A stretch of DNA of 9,758 nucleotides from SAR116 cluster bacterium. Lineage in GTDB: Bacteria > Pseudomonadota > Alphaproteobacteria > Puniceispirillales > Puniceispirillaceae. The translations under genes were made by a program, and so were the position numbers. Position 1 is the stretch's first letter. Each line of letters opens with the position of its first letter. Where the stretch lies: contig NYTO01000139.1 of assembly GCA_002683535.1 (NCBI GenBank), forward strand, positions 1 to 9,758. Reading direction: 5' to 3'. A model generated the notes under the pieces. It saw only the letters and a list, made by a program, of their open reading frames with translations, did no database searches and was not told the DNA's origin. This document shows positions 5,554 through 9,758 of this stretch, in pieces.

Positions 5554-6639
5554 ATGGCATTCATCCGCAATGATGCTGGCAGCCTTGTCCCGCCCTTTGG
5601 CGGCGAGGCTTTCCCGTGGATCGGTGGTGATGCCCAGACCCTTCGCCATTTCCTGCGTCGTGATGCGCCGGCACCACCGCCCTCTCGCGAGGTACTGCTC
5701 GATCTTGATGACGGGGACAGGCTGCTTGCTGCCTTTCATCCCGCACGCGGCAACGGCAAAGCTGGCAAGACTGGCAAAGCTGGCAACGTCGCATCACGCG
5801 GGTGCATCATCGCGGTGCACGGGCTGAACGGGTGTATGGATGCGCAGCATATATTGTGGCTGATCGAACCTGCGCTGGCGGCCGGCTTCAGCCTGTTGCG
5901 GGTAAACATGCGCGGGGCCGGGCCGGGACGCCCGCTGGCCCGTGGCACCTATAATGCGGGCGCCGGGGCCGATCTGATCCCCTTTATCGACGCTGCGGCG
6001 CGTCTTTACCCTGATGCCCCGCTTTTCATGATGGCGCATTCACTGGGCGGGACAGCGGCGCTGAACATGATTCTTGATTATCCAGCCGAGGCGCAGCGAC
6101 TGCGCGGGCTGGTGACCATTGGCACACCGCTGGATATGGCCGCGTCGGCGGCACGCTTTCATGCGCCGCGCAACCGGCTCTATATCCGCTACATGCTGGC
6201 TGGCCTGAAACGCATCGCCGCCACCATGCCCGATATCGATCCCGCATTGTTCCGCGCCGCAATGGCCGCAAGGAGCATTGTTGAATTTGACGATCATGTA
6301 ACCGCTCGGCTTGCCGGCTATGGTGACGGCGATGCCTATTATGCCGGTACCAGCGTCCATCGCCGCCTGCAGGATGCCACCATCCCTGTACTGGTGCTGC
6401 AAGGCTCCAATGATCCATGGATTCCAGACCAGCCGGCACTGGCGCAAGCAGTGTTTTCCAGACCCGTTGCGCCCCCGGCTGGCAGCGCCGTTGCCGGAGG
6501 GAATGTGCAGGTAGTGGTAACGCGCGGTGGCGGACATGTCGGCTTTCATGACCGCCTGCTGAACTGGCATATCCGCGCCACCCTGTCATGGTGCACCGCC
6601 CTTGCCGACAAGGCGGATCAGGTTGTCCTTGCTTCCTGA
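5554..6639 (+). CDS. YheT family alpha/beta hydrolase
   Basis: The 361-aa protein belongs to the YheT/ABHD1-3 group of alpha/beta hydrolases, predicted esterases or lipases. The oxyanion strand VHGLNG lies at 88-93. The nucleophile elbow AHSLGG has Ser163, the acid is Asp287 in QGSNDPW, and the catalytic base is His328 in GGGHVGF, giving a complete Ser-Asp-His triad. The family signature around 241-266 (SIVEFDDHVT, then GDAYYAGTS) is also intact. No signal peptide is seen. The cytosolic substrate is unknown. ATG 5554 is preferred, with GGGA 8 nt upstream; an in-frame TTG at 5536 overlaps the preceding stop. Residues 66-80 form a short Gly-Lys-Ala repeat in a surface position before the catalytic core. 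Its last 22 bp overlap the 3' end of the EcoRII-like fragment on the other strand. Confidence 0.9.
   Translation: MAFIRNDAGSLVPPFGGEAFPWIGGDAQTLRHFLRRDAPAPPPSREVLLDLDDGDRLLAAFHPARGNGKAGKTGKAGNVASRGCIIAVHGLNGCMDAQHILWLIEPALAAGFSLLRVNMRGAGPGRPLARGTYNAGAGADLIPFIDAAARLYPDAPLFMMAHSLGGTAALNMILDYPAEAQRLRGLVTIGTPLDMAASAARFHAPRNRLYIRYMLAGLKRIAATMPDIDPALFRAAMAARSIVEFDDHVTARLAGYGDGDAYYAGTSVHRRLQDATIPVLVLQGSNDPWIPDQPALAQAVFSRPVAPPAGSAVAGGNVQVVVTRGGGHVGFHDRLLNWHIRATLSWCTALADKADQVVLAS
5755..5790. repeat. Short imperfect repeat within the YheT-like gene
   Basis: GGCAAAGCTGGCAA occurs twice 18 bp apart (from 5756 and again from 5774), with a shorter GGCAAGACT unit between. It encodes Gly-Lys-Ala-Gly-Lys-Thr-Gly-Lys-Ala-Gly in the hydrolase. 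It looks like a small slippage-type insertion in a loop, and it keeps the frame. Confidence 0.7.
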
Positions 6640-7079
6640 ATTCTTGTCAGTTCGATGAATGACTTGAAGTCCATCAGCCAATTTTGCTGATCCCTTGTGT
6701 AGGTGTGGTGAAACGGACCCGGCACAACAAGCTGCAAATTTTCTGCCTTCATCTGTTCGGTTTGCTGCTCCGATACAGCCGGCTCCAGTGTCAGCAAATG
6801 CTTGTGATCAATTCTTGCGGCCTCGGTCAACACTTGCCGCCATCTGTCTTTCAGCGTCGATTTAGCAGCAAGCATAGTCAAACCGGAAGGCGCGAACGAA
6901 GGGTCCCTGTAATCTTCAATTGATGGAAACAGAAAGTCGGGCTTGTTTCTGTGTTCTGTCTCGGCTCCTCTGCTATGTTTTATTTCTCTGGCGAGGAAAA
7001 TGGCTTCCAGATGGTTTTCCAGAGCATGCCCCGCCACCGGTCTTGCGATGCTGTCAGTATGCGCCCTTGTCCTCATCAT
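6618..7079 (-). pseudogene. C-terminal fragment of an EcoRII-type restriction endonuclease
   Basis: The 153-residue ORF corresponds to the C-terminal third of EcoRII-type type II endonucleases (EcoRII-C catalytic domain). The HLE block at 22-24, KPDFLFP at 46-52, AAKSTLKDRWRQVL at 71-84, HLLTLEP at 93-99 and LQLVVP at 115-120 are typical. Setting the PD Asp48 to Asp299 of EcoRII, the distance to the C-terminus (105 residues) equals that of the 404-aa EcoRII. Tyr57, Lys73 and Lys77 then coincide with Tyr308, Lys324 and Lys328, so the core catalytic residues remain. The N-terminal effector domain and the first part of the catalytic domain (about 250-260 residues, including Arg222) are missing, and an in-frame TGA lies at 7086-7088. 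No cognate cytosine methyltransferase is present. It overlaps both neighbours at their 3' ends (26 bp with DUF3422, 22 bp with YheT) and lacks a good ribosome binding site. GC is lower (37/80 at 6641-6720) than in the adjacent hydrolase (40/60 at 6481-6540), which hints at transfer. A remnant is most likely. Confidence 0.8.
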
Positions 7080-8409
7080 CTGATGTCAGGCCGGCCTTCA
7101 CCTCGCGGATGGTCAGCCAGACAAGAAAGGCAATGCCCGGCACGGCCACGGCCTTGACCAGCTTTATATCCCAGCCCCACACATCCAGCGGCAATGCCTG
7201 CGCCAGATAGCCGACCAGCCCGACTCCGTAATACGTCACCGCCGCGACTGACAGTCTTTCAACAGTCTGTTGCAGACGCAGCTGCTGGCGCGCCCGGCTG
7301 TTCATTGATCGCAGCAAATCGCGGTTCTGCCGCTGGATAATCATTTCGGTCTGCGTGCGCATCAGATCACCAGCGCGGGTAATGCGTTCAGACAGACGGG
7401 TCAGCCGTTCGGAAAAGGCGCGACAGCTGTCCAGCGCGGGTGTCATCCGTCGTCCCAGAAAGCCGCGAATGCCCTGAAACCCTTCAAGACGCGCCAGCCG
7501 CAACCCGCCGATCCTGTCATTCAGAATGGCCTCATAGGCCTTCGTCGCCGCCAGCCGATAGGATGTCAGCGAGTAGATTTCTTCCAGATCGGCGGCCTGG
7601 GCAGACAGCACCGACAACAATTGCTGGATTTGTCCGCCAGGCTGCTTGATCTGCGCCGCCAGATCAGTGGTCAGTCCGGCGACCGTCTGTTCGATACGGC
7701 CCAGCCGCGCGCCATTTTCCCGCACCGCAGCAAAACCAAGCAAGGCCAGCAACCGATAGGTCTCCAGCTCGACAATACGCTGGATCGTCCGTCCCATGCG
7801 GTTTGGCGCGATGCCATCATTGAACACGGCAATCCGCGAAAAACCGTTATCATCAATATCAAACGCGAAATGGATCTGTGACGCGCTGTCGCCAAACTGG
7901 TTGGCGGTTACACTGCGCGCCTGCATCACTTCCAGCATATGACCGGGTGTGATGCGGCGCGGGGCCTTGCCTCCAATTTCCAGCCAGATCGCATGAAACA
8001 TTGGCACCGGTGTGGCGCACGCCCATGCCAGCGGCAGCACCGACTTTTGCGCATCAAACGCATCATCCAGCAACCCGGTGGCGCGTGTCAGCCCCCGCTC
8101 GATAAAGCTGATCGAAACAAACTCGGTATGTTTTTCAAGCCGCAGCGCATAGGCACCCAGATCAACGCGCTGAAACTTCTGGTCCGCATCAATCGGGTCA
8201 CGTCCCTCTGCCGCCAGAAATTCATTCACGTAATCCAGTACAACCCCGTCCTGGTCGCCTGTCAGAAAGACAAAGCGAACAAACCGGCCGGCACCTTCAA
8301 AATCATAGAAAGCACGGGCATGCAGTTCATCCGACAGCATGCGCCGAAGGGCATATTCGCCGGATGCTGTCTCCAGCGTTTCAGCCGATTTTGCCGCTGC
8401 ATCAGACAT
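7054..8409 (-). CDS. DUF3422 family membrane protein
   Basis: The 451-residue protein matches DUF3422, a proteobacterial family of unknown function. The N-terminal signature LSDELHARAF lies near residues 25-34, with FVRFVFL strands after it. The middle is helical; roughly residues 320-385 form a charged, Arg/Gln/Leu-rich coiled-coil-like stretch. Two hydrophobic segments near 387-406 and 417-434 are probable transmembrane helices, leaving a short acidic tail ending Lys-Gly-Ala-Tyr. The protein is thus likely anchored in the inner membrane by its C-terminus. ATG 8409 is chosen because GGGAG lies 8 nt upstream; a GTG at 8439 would add ten residues. It follows the glutathione peroxidase gene by 92 bp on the same strand and may be co-transcribed. 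Its 3' end overlaps the EcoRII-like fragment. Confidence 0.88.
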   Translation of the reverse strand: MSDAAAKSAETLETASGEYALRRMLSDELHARAFYDFEGAGRFVRFVFLTGDQDGVVLDYVNEFLAAEGRDPIDADQKFQRVDLGAYALRLEKHTEFVSISFIERGLTRATGLLDDAFDAQKSVLPLAWACATPVPMFHAIWLEIGGKAPRRITPGHMLEVMQARSVTANQFGDSASQIHFAFDIDDNGFSRIAVFNDGIAPNRMGRTIQRIVELETYRLLALLGFAAVRENGARLGRIEQTVAGLTTDLAAQIKQPGGQIQQLLSVLSAQAADLEEIYSLTSYRLAATKAYEAILNDRIGGLRLARLEGFQGIRGFLGRRMTPALDSCRAFSERLTRLSERITRAGDLMRTQTEMIIQRQNRDLLRSMNSRARQQLRLQQTVERLSVAAVTYYGVGLVGYLAQALPLDVWGWDIKLVKAVAVPGIAFLVWLTIREVKAGLTSDDEDKGAY

Positions 8410-8501
8410 TGTATCTACTCCCAAAGAGGCGTTGTTCACGTCATCCCGGTGCGTTGCATCTTCACGAATTTTGTCATTCTGCGGCGCATGAGGATCAAGG
8501 A

Positions 8502-9065
8502 TTACCGCAACAGATCTTCAATTGCCCGTATTACCTTCGGTGAATTTGGCGGCGTTGTCGATGCAAACCAGTCGACCAGATTGCCGTCCCCGTCAATCAG
8601 ATGTTTGTGAAAATTCCAGCGTGGCAACTTCATCATCCCCTGCTGGGCGACCCATTGGTAATAGGGGTGCGCGTCATCGCCGCGAATGCCCACTGCCTCG
8701 GTCATCGGGAAATCGATCCCGTAATTCACCTCGCAGAAGGATTTGATCTGTTCAGATGTGTCATATTCCTGACCACCAAAATCATCACTCGGGACACCAA
8801 GCACCACCAAACCACGGTCGCGAAACCGCATCCAGACCTCCTGCAAGGCCGCATATTGGCGGGTGAATCCGCACAGTGAGGCCGTGTTGACCAGCAGGAT
8901 CGGCCGGCCGGCATATTGCGACAATGGCAATGCCCCGCCGTCCAAATTCTCGAAGGTGAACTCATGCGCATTCATTGGCGCGCTGATGGCTGGCTGCATG
9001 CCGCATACTCCTGACAAAATGAAAAGCAGAACCGCAATGACGCGGCGGCGACTGAACCTGAACAT
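8502..9065 (-). CDS. Exported glutathione peroxidase family protein
   Basis: The 187-aa product is a thioredoxin-fold peroxidase of the glutathione peroxidase family, reducing hydrogen peroxide or lipid hydroperoxides with thiol reductants. The peroxidatic Cys65 sits in NTASLCGFT. Gln99 in FGGQE and the Trp150-Asn151 pair in RWNF complete the catalytic tetrad. It uses Cys, not selenocysteine. The usual FPCNQFGGQE block reads VPSDDFGGQE, so the common resolving Cys in that loop is absent. Cys111 is the only other cysteine of the mature chain. Residues 1-29 are a signal peptide (three Arg, hydrophobic core, AISA), so it acts in the periplasm or envelope. ATG 9065 has AGGA 4 nt upstream. It heads a probable transcript with the DUF3422 gene. 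Confidence 0.93.
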   Translation of the reverse strand: MFRFSRRRVIAVLLFILSGVCGMQPAISAPMNAHEFTFENLDGGALPLSQYAGRPILLVNTASLCGFTRQYAALQEVWMRFRDRGLVVLGVPSDDFGGQEYDTSEQIKSFCEVNYGIDFPMTEAVGIRGDDAHPYYQWVAQQGMMKLPRWNFHKHLIDGDGNLVDWFASTTPPNSPKVIRAIEDLLR

Positions 9066-9168
9066 GGAATCCTGCTGTCCCGAAACTGTTTCTTCCCAGG
9101 TCTAGATAAGAACCGCCCATGGATATTCCAGTAACGGGATTGGCCGAAGTGGTTGCCGCGTGATATCG

Positions 9169-9228
9169 ATGAGTGAAATTCAACTGCAGATGTTCTGGCC
9201 AGATGCAGACGTTCGGAGGGTTTTATGA
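9169..9228 (+). CDS. Possible 19-aa upstream ORF overlapping the next start
   Basis: ATG 9169 opens 19 codons whose TGA (9226-9228) overlaps the ATG of the 9225 gene in the ATGA arrangement typical of translational coupling. The Shine-Dalgarno site of the downstream gene lies inside this ORF. It has no good ribosome binding site of its own, so expression is uncertain. Confidence 0.2.
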   Translation: MSEIQLQMFWPDADVRRVL

Positions 9229-9560
9229 GTGATGACCAGCAAGCTGGCGTGCAGGACATGCCGGACACAGGCAATGTGATGGATAATGTGATCGGCACCT
9301 TCGAATCCTGGGCTGACAATGCAACCGCCGTGATCGGCACCGGAGTTGAAAAAATTGGTGAGGCCGGGTCGGGACTCGTCAAGAAAACCGGTGAACTGGC
9401 CACATCGATCACCGGCAACAGCAGCGGATCCGCTGGCACTTCAGCGGGTGACACATCTTTTGGCAAAACTGCCAGCGACATTGCCGGATCGGTCGGCAGC
9501 GGCGTTGCTGACGGTGTTGATGCCGCCATAACCTTTGCCCGCGGCCTGTTTGGCGGCTGA
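9225..9560 (+). CDS. Small Gly/Ala/Ser-rich protein of unknown function
   Basis: I do not recognise this 111-aa protein. Its first 30 residues are acidic (MSDDQQ start). The rest is dominated by Gly, Ala, Ser and Thr with regularly spaced small residues. Segments 37-62 and 79-110 could form Gly-zipper-like amphipathic helices, and the chain ends GLFGG. There is no signal peptide, no Cys and no clear transmembrane helix. Gly-zipper patterns occur in membrane-associating or oligomeric proteins, but that is only an analogy. Translation is well supported by CGGAGGG 4-9 nt before ATG 9225. It is divergent from the glutathione peroxidase gene, and about 130 bp of apparently empty DNA follow it. Confidence 0.75.
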   Translation: MSDDQQAGVQDMPDTGNVMDNVIGTFESWADNATAVIGTGVEKIGEAGSGLVKKTGELATSITGNSSGSAGTSAGDTSFGKTASDIAGSVGSGVADGVDAAITFARGLFGG

Positions 9561-9675
9561 CTGACCATCCCTTCACTGTTGTCGCTGGGCTTTGCGGACA
9601 ATTTGCCGCGGCGAAATGCACATGGGTGACATGCGGCCACCACTGGCCTATCGTCGAGGTATTGTGAAACAGCGA

Positions 9676-9688
9676 AAAGGAGGTGATC
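9676..9688 (+). promoter_or_regulatory. Extended Shine-Dalgarno sequence before the 9691 gene
   Basis: AAAGGAGGTGATC is the full complement of the conserved 16S rRNA 3' tail (GATCACCTCCTTT), 13 consecutive bases. GGAGG lies 7 nt before ATG 9691, a standard spacing. This fixes the start of the partial gene and predicts very strong initiation. Confidence 0.8.
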
Positions 9689-9690
9689 TG

Positions 9691-9758
9691 ATGTCTAGAG
9701 TGATTGGTTTTAGCAGAGCAAAAGCGAATGGCGGACTGAAGAGCAGCCTCGTCAGGTC
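9691..9758 (+). CDS. Start of an unidentified gene, cut by the window end
   Basis: ATG 9691 opens a frame that stays open to the edge, giving 22 residues beginning MSRVIGFSRAKANGG. The segment is basic (Arg and Lys, no acidic residues), so it could be a cytosolic or nucleic-acid-binding protein, but nothing in it identifies a family. An in-frame GTG at 9664 exists, but the extended Shine-Dalgarno sequence clearly favours 9691. Confidence 0.6.
   Translation, partial: MSRVIGFSRAKANGGLKSSLVR

Noticed and set aside
6026..6589. 187-codon minus-strand frame
   Set aside because: It is antisense to the YheT-like hydrolase, whose catalytic triad is complete.
7939..8610. 223-codon plus-strand frame
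   Set aside because: It is antisense to the DUF3422 and glutathione peroxidase genes and shows no domain.
8972..9643. 223-codon minus-strand frame
   Set aside because: It is antisense to the 9225 gene, which has a strong ribosome binding site, and reads as low-complexity Ser/Pro-rich sequence.
9635..9648. Small hairpin GGCCA-CCAC-TGGCC as a terminator of the 9225 gene
   Set aside because: Only five base pairs and no T-tract; it does not qualify.
9675..9690. 3' end of a 16S rRNA gene on the minus strand
   Set aside because: Only the anti-Shine-Dalgarno tail matches; the sequence beyond it does not resemble the conserved 16S terminal helix.

Overview
The window looks like a chromosomal segment of a marine alphaproteobacterium. 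Supporting signs are a moderately high GC content, a cupin DMSP lyase, a DUF3422 membrane protein, a CIA30-domain protein and a YheT-type hydrolase. A SAR116-like or related lineage is a guess that the sequence alone cannot confirm. No rRNA, tRNA, CRISPR array, insertion sequence or phage gene was seen.

Layout, left to right. At 1-587 (+) lies a 5'-truncated cupin DMSP lyase of the DddQ type, which converts DMSP to DMS and acrylate. A perfect 15-bp tandem repeat at the left edge reads in frame with it. It converges on an FkbM-type methyltransferase (657-1463, -). A GNAT acetyltransferase (1673-2215, +) diverges from that gene and converges on a secreted Ala/Glu-rich protein of unknown function (2321-3118, -). 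A hairpin/T-tract terminator sits between those last two. The next gap (3119-3380) begins with 80 bp that are 71/80 A+T. It then carries three 12-bp repeats, a possible 27-codon leader ORF and a nested inverted repeat. These lead into a 39-aa lipoprotein gene (3381-3500, +) with a strong ribosome binding site.

On the minus strand, a YbaK/EbsC-type aminoacyl-tRNA deacylase (4216-4737) is followed by a secreted four-cysteine protein (3668-4180). A second hairpin/T-tract ends that unit. Divergent to it are a CIA30-domain exported protein (4862-5539) and a YheT-family alpha/beta hydrolase (5554-6639), which probably form one operon. Facing them on the minus strand is a run of three: an exported glutathione peroxidase (8502-9065), a DUF3422 membrane protein (7054-8409) and a 153-codon fragment of an EcoRII-type restriction endonuclease (6618-7079). 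The fragment is wedged between two 3' ends and overlaps both. The right end holds a small Gly/Ala-rich protein (9225-9560, +) and the start of an unidentified gene (9691 onward) with an exceptionally complete Shine-Dalgarno sequence.

The genes do not form one pathway. They look like housekeeping, stress and envelope functions with two local oddities: the restriction-enzyme remnant and the compact structured leader before the small lipoprotein. No complete new defence or mobile system can be supported here.
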